From NCBI RefSeq assembly GCF_009707705.1, contig NZ_WLYX01000001.1, forward strand, positions 2,914,001 through 2,978,000: 64,000 nucleotides of DNA, given 5' to 3'. The notes beneath the pieces were generated by a model that saw only the letters and a program-made list of their open reading frames with translations, made no database searches and was not told where the DNA came from. Positions 1 through 13,431 of the stretch are shown here, piece by piece. The stretch is from Paludibacterium denitrificans (GTDB taxonomy: Bacteria > Pseudomonadota > Gammaproteobacteria > Burkholderiales > Chromobacteriaceae). Made by a program: the position numbers and the translations under genes. Position 1 is the first letter of the stretch. Every line of letters begins with the position of its first letter.

Positions 1-1421
1 GCCGAGTTTTTCCATGCTGTCGATAAAGCCGACAAACTTGTCATACATGGCGCCACCTTGGCGGGCTATTTCCTGTGCGTTCTGGTTCTGATACTCGTAA
101 CGCCAGATGCTTGCGACGGTACGCAATGTGGCCAGTAGCGTGCTCGGGCCAACAATCATGATACGGCGCTCGAAGGCCTCGTTAAACAGGGTCATGTCAT
201 GCTGCACGGCCAATAGATACGCGGGTTCTACCGGGATAAACATGAACACGAAATCCAGCGTGTTTAGCCGGTACAGATCCTGATAGCGTTTCTCTGAAAG
301 TGCACGAATGTGCTGACGGATGGCTGCAATGTGTAATTTCAGCTCGGTATCGCGGCTCGTTTCGTCACTGGCCGCGGTGTAACGCACATAGGCGTTGAGC
401 GAGACCTTGGAGTCCACGACCAGCTGTTTGCCTTCTGGCAGATCGATTACCACGTCTGGCTGATAGCGTTTGACGCCGTCTTCGGTGTCGACAACGTCCG
501 AAACTTGTACCCGGTATTCGCGGTCTTTCTGCAGCCCCGAGGTTTCCAGTACCTTCTCCAGTACCATTTCCCCCACGTGCCTTGCGCTTTGTTATTGCTG
601 CCGGTCAGTGCGTTGGTCAATGCCACGGCGTCGTTATTCAGGCGGGTGTTCAGTTCTTGCAAACGGCGCAGTTCATGCTCGAGCGTCAATCGCTCTTTGG
701 AGTCTTTGTCGTAGGTGTCTTGCACCAATTTGCCGAAACCTTGCAGGCGTTCATGTAGTGGGATTAGCAAGGCGCCCATGTTCTGTTGATTCTGCTCGGT
801 AAACCGTTTGGATTTTTCTTCCAGAATGTCGTTGGCCAGTGCCTTGAACTGGTTGGACAGTGTTTCTCGCGCCTCGGTTAGTAGCCCGATTTTTTCCTGA
901 GTTTGTTGGCGTTCCTGTTGTAGCGTGGTGGTCAGTTCCTGTTCGCGTGCGGTAAGCCGGGTGATGGTTTCGGCCAACCTTTGCTGCTGTTCGGCGGCGG
1001 ACACCAGTTGCTGTCGCAGCTCTTCCATTTGCCGCCCCTGCTCTTCTCTGGCTGCCAGTTGGCCAGAAAGATTGCGCAGTTCGTCCATTAGCTGGTGCAC
1101 GTGGGTGTCACGTTCCGTGATGCTTTGCTCCAGTTCTGGCAGGCGTTGTGCACGCGTCTGATAGGCCGCCAGTTGTTGTTGTGTCGTGGCCAGTGTCTGG
1201 CGATGTTCGGCCAACTCTGCCTTTGTGGCACGCTCGCGCTCTTGCCATTCGGCGGCCGGGCGATTGGCAGTTTGGGCTTCGGTTTGCAGGTTGGCGGCTT
1301 CCATTAGCCATGTGTTGCGTGCCTGTTCCAGTAGTGTTTGCCCTTGTTGGCGTGCAAGCAGCCAGCCAGCGATGGCGCCTAGCATCAAGGCAAAAATGGC
1401 AATTACAGCGAATGTTGTCAT
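1..1421 (-). CDS. rmuC: RmuC-family DNA recombination protein (3' end beyond window)
   Basis: RmuC proteins limit recombination at inverted repeats and carry a PD-(D/E)XK-like nuclease domain behind a coiled coil. The N-terminus at 1421 has one membrane anchor (residues 3-24, hydrophobic, then LLARQQ) followed by about 150 residues of Gln/Glu-rich coiled coil, then the family segment LEHELRRLQELNTRLNNDA. The frame breaks at the C-run 570-574, where one G of a G6 run on the coding strand appears missing (expected GTWGEMVLEKVL). Reading on in the restored frame gives typical RmuC sequence (PDVVIDLPEGKQLVVDSKVSL, then AVASIWRYEYQNQNAQEIA) to the left edge, so the gene is probably whole and only the last residues are cut off. 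Two GTTGGCCGAA elements lie in the coiled-coil part. Confidence 0.9.
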
Positions 1422-1614
1422 ATCAATGGGTTATCTGTATTTGTTAATGCAACCTCTAATGCTTGAGTCACGCAAAAACAAAGGGTTATTAACAATAGTT
1501 AGAGTGATTTATAGATTTCCGTCGATCTTTAGCCTTGCCGTAAATCTCGCGGCGAAGGTGTTTTTCAGAATTTGATATCAAATAAAAACAATTGGTTGCG
1601 AGTTTTTATTAGAG

Positions 1615-3300
1615 TTAACTGGCTTGCCAGTGTTGGATGTAGATTTGCATCTCCTTGCGTCCCTGCCACTCGTTGGAGATCAGTTGATAGACGGCATCTA
1701 CACTATCCGGCAACCAGTCAACCTGGTTGAACAGCATGGCATCAAATTCTTGGCCATCTTTGGCCAGACGCAATTTCAGATGCTTATCTCCGACCACACG
1801 TTGGCTCGTGACGGCAAAGTGGTCACAGAAGTGAGGCACTGGAAAGCCCTGCCCCCACACTTCTGCGGCCAATTCCTCGGCAAATTCCAGACACAACTCG
1901 CGGGTCGGCAAGCTGCCATCGGTTTCGATGGTACGCGTCAGTTCGTGTTCGGTGAGGAGTTCCCTTGCCACCTGTTCAAAGGCTTGCTGAAACTCGGTGA
2001 AGCGTTGTTCGGCCAACGTTAGCCCGGCCGCCATGGCGTGGCCGCCAAATTTCAGGATGAGCCCCGGGTGGCGTTTGTAGACCAGATCCAGCGCATCGCG
2101 CAGGTGAAAGCAATCGAGCGGCCCGAGCCTTTGATTTCGCCAGCGTCGCCGGGTGCAAAGACGATGGCTGGACGATGAAAACGTTCTTTTAGCCGCGAAG
2201 CCACAATGCCGACCACGCCTTGATGCCAGTCGTCACGATACAGCGTCAGGGTGTATCGCCCGGCCGGGTCGATAGCCGACAACACGGCCAGCGCTTCGTC
2301 CTGCATGCCGTGCTCGATGGAGCGCCGCTCGCGGTTGAGACGATCCAGCTCTTGCGCCAAGGCCATTGCCTGAGCTTCGTTGGGGGCGAGCAGGCAGGCG
2401 ATTCCGAGGCTCATGTCATCCAGCCGCCCTGCCGCATTGAGGCGTGGGCCGATGGTAAAGCCCAGATCAAACGCATTGGCCTTGTAGGCGGCGCGGCTTA
2501 GCCACGCGGAATAGCGCGGCAATGCCCGGCGCCATACGCCCAGCGCGCATGCGGCGCAGGCCGTTTTCCACCAGAATGCGGTTGTTCTGATCTAGTCGCA
2601 CCACGTCGGCGACCGTACCCAGCGCGACATAGTCCAGTAGCTCGCCCAGATTGGGTTCTGGCTGATTGGCAAATACACCGCGTTGACGCATCTCGGCACG
2701 CAACGCCATCAACACGTAGAACATGACGCCAACACCGGCCAGATTCTTGGACGGAAACGGGCAACCCGGCTGATTGGGGTTGACGATCAGCGCCTCCGGC
2801 AAGGTGTCGCCCGGTAAATGGTGATCGGTCACCAGTACTTCTATATCGCGCTCTTTGGCTGCTTCCACTCCGGCGACGCTGGCAATGCCGTTATCCACGG
2901 TAATGATGATGTCGGGCTGGCTTTGCGCGGCCAGTTCGACGATTTCCGGCGTTAAGCCGTAACCGTATTCAAAGCGGTTGGGCACGATGAAATCGACGAT
3001 GGCACCAAGCATGGACAACCCCTTGATGGCCACGGCACAGGCGGTGGCGCCATCGGCATCGTAGTCCGCCACAACCAGCAAACGCTGTTTGGCTGCAATG
3101 GCGTCGGCCAGCTAACTGGCCATGGCTCGTGCATTTTTCAGCGAATCAAAGGATTGCAGTGCCTTGAGCCGATAATCCAGCTCGTCGGCCGAGGCGATGC
3201 CGCGAGCGGCATAAAGGCGCGCCATCAGCGGGCGAATGCCCTGAGCTGTAAGGGTTTGTTGTGACGCGGGAGGGACTGGACGAGTAACGATGCGAGACAT
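1615..3300 (-). CDS. recJ: Single-stranded-DNA-specific exonuclease RecJ (four consensus breaks)
   Basis: RecJ degrades single-stranded DNA 5' to 3' in RecF-pathway recombination and mismatch repair. The DHH phosphoesterase motifs are visible: VVADYDADGATA (motif I), TVDNGIA, and VTDHHLPGD (the DHH triad), then GPRLNAAGRLDDM and a C-terminal DHHA1/OB part ending YIQHWQAS. The gene is split into four reading frames. Breaks lie at 3112-3118 (in-frame TAG where an AGCCGGCT is expected), 2496-2502 (GCTTAGC for GCCGGC) and about 2107-2112 (four bases lost at a predicted GCCGGC). All breaks fit the GCCGGC pattern described in the findings, so I treat this as one intact gene. The rpfE-like gene ends 8 bp upstream, an arrangement also known from Xanthomonas. 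Confidence 0.9.
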
Positions 3301-3307
3301 ATCTGCT

Positions 3308-4328
3308 TCAGTAAAGTGCCGCGAGTGCGATGGGACGCTGCCAGAATTTCCAGCGCAAGGATGGCGTTAATGTGGCCTTGAAGCTTACCGGGCCGTGGCA
3401 ATGCAGGGTTAATTCTGTCAGCTGGCTGCGGGTCAATGCTTGCTGTAATGGCTCAAACCAGTCCGATTCCGGTGCGCGAGAGCGTTTCGCGCCAACCCCA
3501 AGCGTCGCGATACTGGGCGGGAGCCTGTAGCGCGTCCAGTACGAGCAGCAGGTTTTGTTCTTGCGGATGCTCCGCCAGTATTTCGGCCAACCCTGTGTAG
3601 GCGTGAGGGGCCGCTTCGACCGCTGCTTGGCTGGTCGCGGCCAGCAAGTGCAGATCGGCGTCATCCGCCAGTACGCGGTCATAGTGTGTGGCTGGGGGCG
3701 TGAAGTCGCCCTCACCCCAAAGCCAGACGCTGTTAACCGGCAATTCGCCACGCGCTTCACGCTGGTCATTGACCGGATGGGTGTAAAGCAACATCTGCAT
3801 TTCGTTGAGCAACCGACTCCACTCCAACCCATGTTCGCCCTGCGGGAGATGGTCGTTGACGTTTTCGCCTACGGCATCCACAAGCGGAGTAAAGCGGGCC
3901 TGACTGGTGTGCTGGCACTGCACAAACCAGCGCCCGGGTGATGGCGCAACGAAGTGCAAGCCATCGTCGGCAAAGTGCTGGTTCAGTGTGGCGGTAAGTT
4001 GCTCTGCTTCCTGTTGCGACAGCGCCATGACGCCGATGTCTGCCAGTAGGGCGCGATCCCGGTCAATGCGCACGTGCACCGGGTCGGCAATCAGCCAGTG
4101 GCCATTGCCAAAGTCCAGATTTGCCTGCTGCGCCGCCAGCGCGGCCATGCCTTGCCGTGGTTGGCCGAACAGGCTACCAAGCATGGCGCTCAGGCTGGTG
4201 GCTTGCGGTGTGCACCGGGCGCGCCCCAACAGGTGTTGCAGTGTCGGTAGTTGTAGGCCTTTGCAGACCTCTGCGCCGTCGTAATGATCGAGCCAGGTCA
4301 GGCCCGGCAATGCCAGTGTCAGCTTCAT
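3308..4328 (-). CDS. RpfE-like conserved protein
   Basis: A cytosolic protein of about 340 residues starting MKLTLALPGLTWLD. It resembles the RpfE-like family that sits next to recJ in many beta- and gammaproteobacteria and is often annotated as a cofactor-independent phosphoglycerate mutase-like regulatory protein. I see no catalytic motif that I can assign with confidence. The first frame ends at 3453; a frameshift near 3455-3475 joins it to the C-terminal frame (ESDWFEPLQQALTRSQLTEL to IALAALY) that stops at 3308. The pairing with recJ is the main argument for the family assignment; the biochemical role is unknown. Contains one GTTGGCCGAA element (3582-3591, on the coding strand). Confidence 0.65.
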
Positions 4329-4345
4329 CGTAAGGAATCATGAGC

Positions 4346-4370
4346 CAACGCCGCGCTGGGCGCGGCGTTG
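4346..4370 (-). other. Intercistronic GC hairpin
   Basis: Perfect 11-bp inverted repeat CAACGCCGCGC / GCGCGGCGTTG with a 3-nt loop between the tyrS stop and the rpfE-like start. There is no T-run on the minus side, so it is more likely an mRNA-processing or attenuation hairpin than a strong terminator. Confidence 0.45.
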
Positions 4371-4409
4371 ATGCAACAGTTAAAACAGCGCGTGAATGCT
4401 GGGAGTGAA

Positions 4410-5801
<1,392 letters not shown>

Positions 5802-5863
5802 AGGCCGTGTCCATGGCTAGACTCGGTCCGAGGGGGCGTAGTGCCCTGCCCGGCATCAAAGTG

Positions 5864-7198
5864 ATGAATTATCGCAAACTGCTTCAAATACCGCAAAACT
5901 GTACACGACATCTGGTCAATAACCATCTGAGCTGGCTTGGCTTGGCGGCCAGTTTGCCGCTGTTTGGCACGCTAACGGCCTTTGCCATCGCGCCGGGCGG
6001 CTATCAATCGGCCTCAGCCGAAGTGTCGGTACAGGCAATTACCCAACGGCTGGCTTTGCCGACCTTTACGTCCAGCGTCAGCCATACGCGCTACTGGCGT
6101 GACGTAGCCATCCGGCGTGGCGACACCATTGCCGGTACGCTCAACCGTATCGGCGTGCAAGATAGTGAAGCCAATCACTTTCTGAGCGCCAGCCCGTTGT
6201 CCCGTGATCTGCTGAAACTCAAAACTGGCGCCACCATTTCGGTGCAAACCAATGACGCGGGCGAACTGTTTGGCTTGCGTTTTTTGAACGATGACGAGAA
6301 CGGCGAGAAGGTGTTGGTTGTCATCGAGCAGAAAAACGGTCAGTGGCGTGCCAGCGCCGATCCGGTGGCCACGCAAACCATTGAGTCGGTGCGTTCGGTA
6401 ACGCTTACCAGTAGCGCCAGTGGCGCACTGGCGCGGGCACAAGTGCCGGTGGAAGTGCGCGCGCAACTGTCGGAAATCTTTTCCGACCAGTTTGAGTTGT
6501 CGTCGCTGACGGCTGGCGATCGCATCCGTCTGGTCTACGAAACCCTGCTCTATCACGGTAGTCCGATCGCCAGCGGCAATGTGCTGGCGGCGGAAATCGA
6601 ACACGCTTGTTTTGCATCAGGCTTTTTACTTTGCGCACGACAGCGAATCCGGCGCTTACTACGATGCGTCGGGTAAACCGGTGAAAAAAGGCTTTAGTCG
6701 CCAGCCGATCAGCGGTGCTTCCATCAGTTCCGGGTTTGGCATGCGCTATCACCCTATTCTGCAAGCGCTGCGCATGCACGAGGGTGTGGATTATGCCGCC
6801 AGCGTGGGGACGCCCATCGTGGCGCTTACCGATGGCGTGGTCAGCGCGGCTGAAACGCAAAACGGCTATGGCAATGTGGTGACGCTGCGGCACAACGCCA
6901 AACTGTCCACGCTGTATGCCCACATGAGCAACTTTGCCGCTTAGGCATCCACCCGGGAACATGTGTCCATGCGGGCGATGTCATCGGCTACGTTGGCACC
7001 ACCGGGCGCTCTACTGGCCCGCATTTGCACTTTGAGGTGCATATCAACGATCAGCCGGTTGATCCGGCCACCACCGCCTTGCCAAGCCCGGGGTTGTCCG
7101 CCGCGCAGCGCGTGGCATTCCACACGGCTTACAACAAACTTTCGGCCAACCTCAAGCTACTGCGCGACATTCCTGTCAATGTGGCGCAACTGGATTAA
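5864..7198 (+). CDS. M23 family murein endopeptidase (MepM-like)
   Basis: Periplasmic peptidoglycan hydrolase that cleaves peptide cross-links to let the wall grow. The N-terminus is [12 protein letters not shown], with a hydrophobic anchor ([18 protein letters not shown]), then an OapA/LysM-like segment ([20 protein letters not shown]) and a C-terminal M23 domain. Zinc ligands are visible: H and D in [10 protein letters not shown] and HxH in [11 protein letters not shown]. Breaks at about 6608 (CACGCTTGTT; expected [14 protein letters not shown]) and 6939-6946 (GCTTAGGC for GCCGGC, expected [16 protein letters not shown]). The stop codon directly abuts the anmK start (TAAATG), so the two wall-related genes are coupled. 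An earlier in-frame ATG exists at 5813. Confidence 0.88.
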
Positions 7199-8303
7199 AT
7201 GACTGAACGCTATATAGGGCTGATGTCCGGCACCAGTTTGGACGGCGTTGATGCCGTACTGGTGGAGTTTGATGCCGCCTGCACGCCACGGGCCACGGCA
7301 GACTTCTTTGTTGCTTACCCGCAGGCAATCCGTCAGGCCGTGTTGCAATTACAGCCGAGCGGCCATGATGAATTGGCGCGCAGTGCCCAACTGGGTAACG
7401 AGCTGGCCAGACTCTATGCCGAGGCGGTGCATGGCCTGCTCGCTGCGCAACAGCTGTCACCTGCGGCGATCACGGCCATCGGCTGCCATGGACAGACGGT
7501 TCGCCATGCGCCGCAACATGGCTATACCCTGCAAATTGGCAATCTGTCATTGTTGGCCGAACTGACCGGCATTGATGTGGTTGGCGATTTTCGTAGCCGT
7601 GACGTGGCCGCCCAAGGGCAAGGCGCGCCGTTGGTCCCCGCCTTTCATCAGTCCGTGTTTGCGTCGCCGACGGAAAATCGCGTGATCCTGAATGTCGGCG
7701 GCATCAGCAACCTCACCCGTCTTGCCGATGCCGCTCCTGTCATCGGCTTTGATTGCGGCCCCGGCAACATGCTGATGGACGCCCTGGTGCCAGCAGCACC
7801 TTGGGCACGCTTATGATCGTGACGGCCAGTGGGCCGCCAGCGGACAAGTCCATGCCGATCTGCTGACGCGCTGCCTGCAAGAGCCTTTTTTCGCGCAACA
7901 GCCCCCCAAAAGTACCGGACGCGACCTGTTTGATCTGGCATGGCTGGCGCAGCAACTAGCCGCCCTGCCCGGCGAACTGGCGCCAGCGGATGTGCAACGC
8001 ACCCTGCTGGAGTTGACCGTTACCGGCATCACCACGGCAATTCGCCAGCATTGTCCGCAGACACGTGCGGTTTATGTGTGTGGTGGCGGAGCCAACAATC
8101 GCCTGTTGATGCAAAGGTTGGCCGAACATCTGCCCGAGTCGGCCATTACCACCACCGCCACGCTGGGTCTGCCGGTGCATCAAGTGGAAGCGGCGGCATT
8201 TGGCTGGCTGGCCTTCCGCTTTACCCACCGGCTTTCGGCCAACCTGCCCGAGGTAACCGGCGCAAGAGGTGCCAGAATTCTTGGTGCGTTGTATCCTCAT
8301 TAG
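7199..8303 (+). CDS. anmK: Anhydro-N-acetylmuramic acid kinase
   Basis: AnmK phosphorylates and opens 1,6-anhydroMurNAc from turned-over peptidoglycan, feeding it back to the amino-sugar pool. The ASKHA-fold signatures are clear: YIGLMSGTSLDGVDAVLVEF at the N-terminus, IGCHGQTVRH, DFRSRDVAAQGQGAPLVPAFH, NVGGISNLT, FDCGPGN. The frame is broken at 7782-7787, where CCCTGG stands for the expected CCTGG (one C inserted; expected MDAWCQQHLGHAYDRDG). The frame downstream continues to 8303 (VCGGGANN, TAALG-like end). Follows the M23 peptidase without a gap, which suits a joint role in wall turnover. Two uptake-like elements lie in the gene. Confidence 0.93.
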
Positions 8304-8362
8304 CCCGTAACGCCGTCATGTCAGGCTATAATCGTCCACTGTCATAGCCACCCACGAAGAAC

Positions 8363-10666
8363 ATGCGACTTTTCAAACGAAAGGCCGTCGTCAAAAACAG
8401 TCATACTCCGCTGCCACCCAAACTCGCCAACCTGCTGCGCGAGGCCTGGTGGCTGCTGATGGCTGTGGCGGCAGTCTATCTAGTGCTGGTGCTGGCCAGT
8501 TACTCCCCGCTGGACCCTTCCCCGGTCTCACAGTTCGGCCGATCGTACCGTACGCAATTACGGCGGGGCGTTTGGCGCTTGGCTATCTGATCTGCTGCTC
8601 TACGTGTTCGGGCTGTCCGCCCGGTGGCTGGTGGTGTTCTGTCTGGTCGCTATCGCCCGGGGCTATCGCCGCATAGAAACCCCGGGTTTTCATCTCAATC
8701 CGATAACCCGGCCGCTATTGGCGGATTCTTCCTGCTGTTGATCTCCAGCTCCAGCGCCGAGGGTGTGATGCTGGCCGACAAGGCGCTCAAACTGCCACTG
8801 GCGCCGGGCGGCATGTTTGGCCATTTTATTGGCAGTGGCATTGCACGCGGATTGGGGCTGTCTGGCGCCTATCTGCTGCTGTCAGTCACCGGAGCCATCG
8901 GCTTTTCGCTGTTTACCGGCTTGTCCTGGCTGGAATTGATGGAGCGCATCGGTGGCGCACTGGAAGATGGCGTACTCAAGGTGTGGCATGCCCGGCAGGC
9001 GCGCAAGGATCGTGAAATCGGTCGCGAGATCGCCCTGAAGCGCGAAGAAAGCGTTTCCAGCCAAAAGAAAAAAGACGAAGACAAACCTCCCGTGCACATC
9101 GAACCCGCCGTGCTGGATGTGCCACTCTCCCCCAAGGCGCAAAAGCCGGTACAGCAATCATTGTTTGCCGATCCGCTGCATGGCGAGCTGCCGGGGCTCA
9201 GTTTGCTGGAAGCGCCTAAAGAACAGCACGAACCGGTTTCCGCCGATACCGTGGAGTACACCTCCCGTCTGATCGAACGCAAGCTGGCGGATTTTGGCGT
9301 GGAAGTCAAAGTGATCGCGGCGTATCCGGGGCCGGTGATCACCCGCTACGAAATCGAACCGGCGGTTGGGGTGAAAGGTGCGCAAATCGTCAACCTGATG
9401 AAGGATCTGGCGCGCGCGTTGTCGCTGGTATCCATCCGTGTGGTGGAAACCATTCCCGGTAAAACCTATATGGGTCTGGAATTGCCCAACCCCAAACGCC
9501 AGATTGTTCGCCTGTCGGAAATCATCGGCTCAGATTCCTACCAGAACATGACTTCGCGCCTGACCATGGCGTTAGGTAAGGATATTGCTTAAGCCAGCCG
9601 GTCTCTGCGGATCTGGCCAAGATGCCGCACCTGCTGGTGGCCGGTACCACCGGTTCAGGCAAATCTGTCGCCATCAATGCCATGATTCTGTCCCTGTTGT
9701 ATAAGGCCACGCCGCATGAAGTCCGGCTGATCATGGTTGACCCCAAGATGCTCGAACTCTCGGTGTATGAGGGCATCCCGCACCTGTTGGCCCCGGTCGT
9801 GACCGACATGAAGCAGGCCGCCAACGCCCTTAATTGGTGCGTGGGTGAGATGGAGCGACGCTATAAACTCATGTCCAAACTGGGTGTGCGCAATCTGGCC
9901 GGTTACAACCAGAAAATTCGCGAAGCGGAAAAAGCCGGGGAAAAACTGACCAACCCGTTCAGCCTGACCCCGGAAACGCCCGAGCCGCTGGATACGCTGC
10001 CGATGATCGTGGTGGTCATCGACGAGTTGGCCGACCTGATGATGGTTGCTTAAAAAGAAAATTGAAGAACTGATTGCCCGTCTGGCCCAAAAAGCCCGGG
10101 CGGCAGGCATTCACCTGATCTTGGCCACGCAACGGCCATCGGTTGATGTGATTACCGGCCTGATCAAGGCCAACATCCCCACCCGCATTGCCTTTCAGGT
10201 ATCCAGCAAGATCGACAGCCGCACCATCCTCGACCAGATGGGGGCTGAGGCATTGCTGGGTCAGGGTGACATGCTTTATATGCCACCGGGCACCGGTTAT
10301 CCGCACCGCGTGCACGGCGCTTTTGTCGCTGACGAGGAAGTGCATCATGTGGCCGAGTATCTGAAAACCACCGGTCAGCCCGACTACGTCGAAGGTATTC
10401 TTACCGGACAGGCGGATGCCGACGACAGCAGCAGCGAATCTGTCAGCGAAAACAGCGCAGGTAGTGAAAGCGATGCCCTGTACGATGAAGCGGTAGCCAT
10501 TGTGCTGAAAACGCGCAAGGCGTCCATTTCGTCAGTGCAGCGCCACTTGCGCATTGGCTACAACCGCGCGGCACGCCTGATCGAACAGATGGAAGCTGCC
10601 GGGCTGGTGTCCGGCATGGAAACCAATGGTAATCGCACCGTTCTGGTGCCAGCACGCGACGACTAA
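8363..10666 (+). CDS. ftsK: DNA translocase FtsK (several consensus breaks)
   Basis: Septal DNA pump that couples chromosome segregation and dimer resolution to division. N-terminal membrane part (helices about 30-50 and again around [20 protein letters not shown]), a charged linker, then the motor: [14 protein letters not shown] (Walker A), [15 protein letters not shown] (Walker B), [19 protein letters not shown], and a C-terminal gamma winged-helix ([34 protein letters not shown]) that reads KOPS. Breaks: about 8525-8535; about 8717 (missing G, expected LLGGFFLLL); 9587-9594 (GCTTAAGC for GCCGGC, expected [17 protein letters not shown]); 10048-10054 (GCTTAAA, expected MMVAGKKIEEL). Restored length is close to 770 residues, usual for the family's short-linker members. 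Confidence 0.92.
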
Positions 10667-10738
10667 CATCATCATAGCGATGGCGCCCTTCTCGTGGGGC
10701 GCCTGACTTTCTGCATCATTCAGTAGGGTAGAACAACC

Positions 10739-11827
10739 ATGCCCCGTTATCTGCCAGAGCCGCCCTTCCGCCATGATTACACGCCCAAGATTGGGGTGTT
10801 GCTCATTAATCTGGGTACGCCACAAGCCCCCACCGGCAAGGCGCTGCGCCCTTATTTGAAGCAATTTTTGTCAGATCAACGCGTCATCGAGATTCCGCGT
10901 GCCATCTGGTGGTGCATCTTGAACGGCATCATTCTGAATACCCGGCCAAAAAAATCGGCAGAAAAATACGCCAGTATCTGGACTGAAGAAGGCTCGCCAC
11001 TGTTTGCCCACACGCAGAAGCAAACGCTGTTGCTTAAAGGGCTACTGGGCGAACGCGGCCACAAAAATCTGGTGGTGGATTTTGCCATGCGCTACGGACA
11101 ACCCTCGGTGAGTGCGGCGATCCAGAACATGCGTCAGCAAGGCGTGGAACGCCTGCTGGTACTGCCGCTTTACCCGCAATATGCCGCCTCATCCAGTGGC
11201 ACGGCTCTTGATGATGTGTTCCGTACCTTGATGTCGCTACGCAATATGCCGGAACTGCGCAGCGTGCGGCATTTTCATGATGACCCCGGTTACATCGCGG
11301 CGTTGGCCGAACGTGTGAAAACGCACTGGCAGCAAAACGGCCGGGGCGACAAGCTGGTCATGAGTTTTCATGGCGTTCCTCGCTTCACACTGGACAAAGG
11401 TGACCCCTACCATTGCGAATGCCTCAAAACGGGGCGTTTGTTGGCCGAAGCGCTGGGGCTGTCCAAAGACGAATATGTGGTGTGCTTCCAGAGCCGTTTT
11501 GGCCGGGCCGAATGGCTCAAACCGTATACCAGTGCAGTACTGAGCAATCTGGGTAAAGCCAAGACTGGCAAAGTGGATGTGATCTGCCCCGGTTTTGTGG
11601 CGGATTGTCTGGAAACACTGGAAGAAATCGCCATGGAAGGCAAGGAAACTTTCCTTACCGCCGGTGGCGGCGAGTTTCGCTATATCCCCTGTCTGAACGA
11701 GCAACCGCAGTGGATCGGCGCTTTGGCCGATCTGGTCGAGCGTCAATTGGCAGGATGGGATTTGGCAGAAGCAGAGCAAAATCTGGAACGCCTAGAGCGG
11801 GCCAGACAGCTTGGTGCGCGAACGTAA
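10739..11827 (+). CDS. hemH: Ferrochelatase
   Basis: Inserts ferrous iron into protoporphyrin IX, the last step of haem synthesis, at the inner face of the cytoplasmic membrane. The 362-residue frame is unbroken. Family segments: [13 protein letters not shown] at the N-terminus, [15 protein letters not shown], the catalytic His in MSFHGVP (about residue 210), [33 protein letters not shown] and [15 protein letters not shown]. About 70 bp separate it from ftsK, whose 3' end it follows in the same direction. Two GTTGGCCGAA elements lie in the gene, both encoding Leu-Ala-Glu. Confidence 0.97.
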   Translation: MPRYLPEPPFRHDYTPKIGVLLINLGTPQAPTGKALRPYLKQFLSDQRVIEIPRAIWWCILNGIILNTRPKKSAEKYASIWTEEGSPLFAHTQKQTLLLKGLLGERGHKNLVVDFAMRYGQPSVSAAIQNMRQQGVERLLVLPLYPQYAASSSGTALDDVFRTLMSLRNMPELRSVRHFHDDPGYIAALAERVKTHWQQNGRGDKLVMSFHGVPRFTLDKGDPYHCECLKTGRLLAEALGLSKDEYVVCFQSRFGRAEWLKPYTSAVLSNLGKAKTGKVDVICPGFVADCLETLEEIAMEGKETFLTAGGGEFRYIPCLNEQPQWIGALADLVERQLAGWDLAEAEQNLERLERARQLGART

Positions 11828-11868
11828 CACTCTGTTGAAAATTATTGACAGGGTGTGAGTCAACCGCG

Positions 11869-11898
11869 TTGACACTTGCGTAAACACCTCCCCATAAT
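11869..11898 (+). promoter_or_regulatory. Sigma-70-type promoter of the first binding-protein gene
   Basis: TTGACA at 11869-11874 and CATAAT at 11893-11898 are separated by 18 bp, about 95 bp upstream of the lipoprotein start. A second TTGACA lies at about 11845 without a good partner. Confidence 0.5.
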
Positions 11899-11991
11899 CA
11901 ATGCCAACTGACGGTTGTTTCACAAGAACGACAGAGTCAGTCAACAAATAGATCGCCAAGTCTACATGGTTAAGATCAGGGGAAATAAAAC

Positions 11992-13187
11992 ATGAATAAA
12001 TATGCTCGCTTGAGCCTCATCGCTGCAGCCGCTATGACATTGGTTGCGTGTGGCAAACAAGAACCGTCCGCTGCAAGCAAGGACGCCTCCGCCACGGCTG
12101 CCAGCGATGGCGATGTGGTGAAAATCGGTCAGGTTTCGCCGATGTCCGGTCCGGTTGCTCACCCGGGCAAAGACAATGAAAACGGTGCCAAGCTGGCCAT
12201 TGAAGACCTCAATGCTGAAGGCGTTGAGATCAATGGCAAGAAGGTCAAGTTCCAGTTGGTATCGGAAGATGACCAGGGCGACCCGAAAATTGGCACCCGG
12301 GTGGCTCAGCGTCTGGTTGATGCCCACGTCGTGGGTGTGGTCGGCCACCTGAACTCTGGCACCACCATTCCGGCTTCCAAGATTTACTCCGACAGCCGGC
12401 TGATCCCGCAGATTTCGCTTAAGCTTCCACCAACCCGGACTACACCAAGCAAGGCTTCAAGACCACCTTCCGCGTTATTGCCAATGACGTACAGCAAGGT
12501 GGCGCGCTGGGCGAGTTTGCCGTTGGCACGCTGAAGGCCAAGAAGATCGCCATCATCGACGACCGTACCGCCTACGGTCAGGGCTTGGCTGACGAATTTG
12601 AGAAAGCAGCCAAGGCCAAGGGTGCGCAAATCGTTAAGCGCGAATTCACCACCAATAACGCTACCGATTTCAACGCCATTCTGACTTCCATCAAGGCAAC
12701 TCAGCCGGATGTGATCTTCTATGGCGGTATGGATGCGCAGGCGGGGCCGCTGGCCAAGCAGATGCAGCGTCTTGGCATCAAGTCGAAATTGCTGGGTGGT
12801 GATGGCCTGCAATCGCCGGAATTCATCAAGCTGGCTGGTGATGCAGCCGAAGGTCAGTACGGCTCCAGCTGCGGCATGCCGCCGAGCAAGATGCCGGGTT
12901 TTGCCGCCTTCAATGAGAAGTTCAAGAAGAAGTTTGGCACCGACGTACAGATCTACGCGCCGTTTGAATACGATGCCGTACGTGTTCTGGTTGACGCCAT
13001 GAAACGTGCCAAATCGACTGACCCGAAAGTCTACCTGCCGGAAATTAGCAAGACCAACTACACCGGCGTCACCGGCAAGATCACCTTTGATGACAAGGGT
13101 GATATCAAGAACGGTGCCGTTACCGTGTATCAGGTCAAAGGCGGCAAGTGGCAAGTGGTCTCCACCGTTGGTGGCTCTGCCCAATAA
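11992..13187 (+). CDS. Branched-chain amino-acid-type ABC substrate-bin­ding lipoprotein (paralogue 1)
   Basis: LivJ/LivK-type periplasmic receptor (type I periplasmic-binding fold) for an ABC importer. The signal sequence MNKYARLSLIAAAAM is followed by a lipobox (LVAC), so it is probably anchored to the outer leaflet of the inner membrane. Ligand-domain segments: VVKIGQVSPMSGPVAHPGKD, GHLNSGTTIPASKIYSD, IDDRTAYGQGLADEFEK, FYGGMDAQAGPLAKQM. Break at 12417-12424 (GCTTAAGC for GCCGGC; expected PQISPASTNPDYT). Just upstream, the segment read as SDSRLIPQ is probably SDAGIPQ, as in the paralogue, with three extra bases around another GCCGGC. No permease or ATPase gene adjoins, so its transporter partner is elsewhere. 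Confidence 0.88.
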
Positions 13188-13207
13188 TCGCGGTTCCTTT
13201 GCGAGTC

Positions 13208-13237
13208 AAAAAGCGCAGCGTTGGCTGCGCTTTTTTT
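13208..13237 (+). terminator. Rho-independent terminator
   Basis: AAAAAGCGCAGC / GCTGCGCTTTTTTT with a GTTG loop, 20 bp after the first binding-protein gene. Confidence 0.85.
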
Positions 13238-13431
13238 GCACTCTCATCACACGTTATTTGTTGACGTAAAAGCAAAAAAAGCGAAAAATTAGCGGGTCAA
13301 TGATGGAGATTGTATCCGCTCCCCAGCATTTTCGGCCACCACTCACCCCCGGTTGCCGACTGACATGAAATGCCAAAAGCTTTCGTGGCGAATGACCCTA
13401 TAAAAACTCTTTAACTGACCAGGGCATTTCC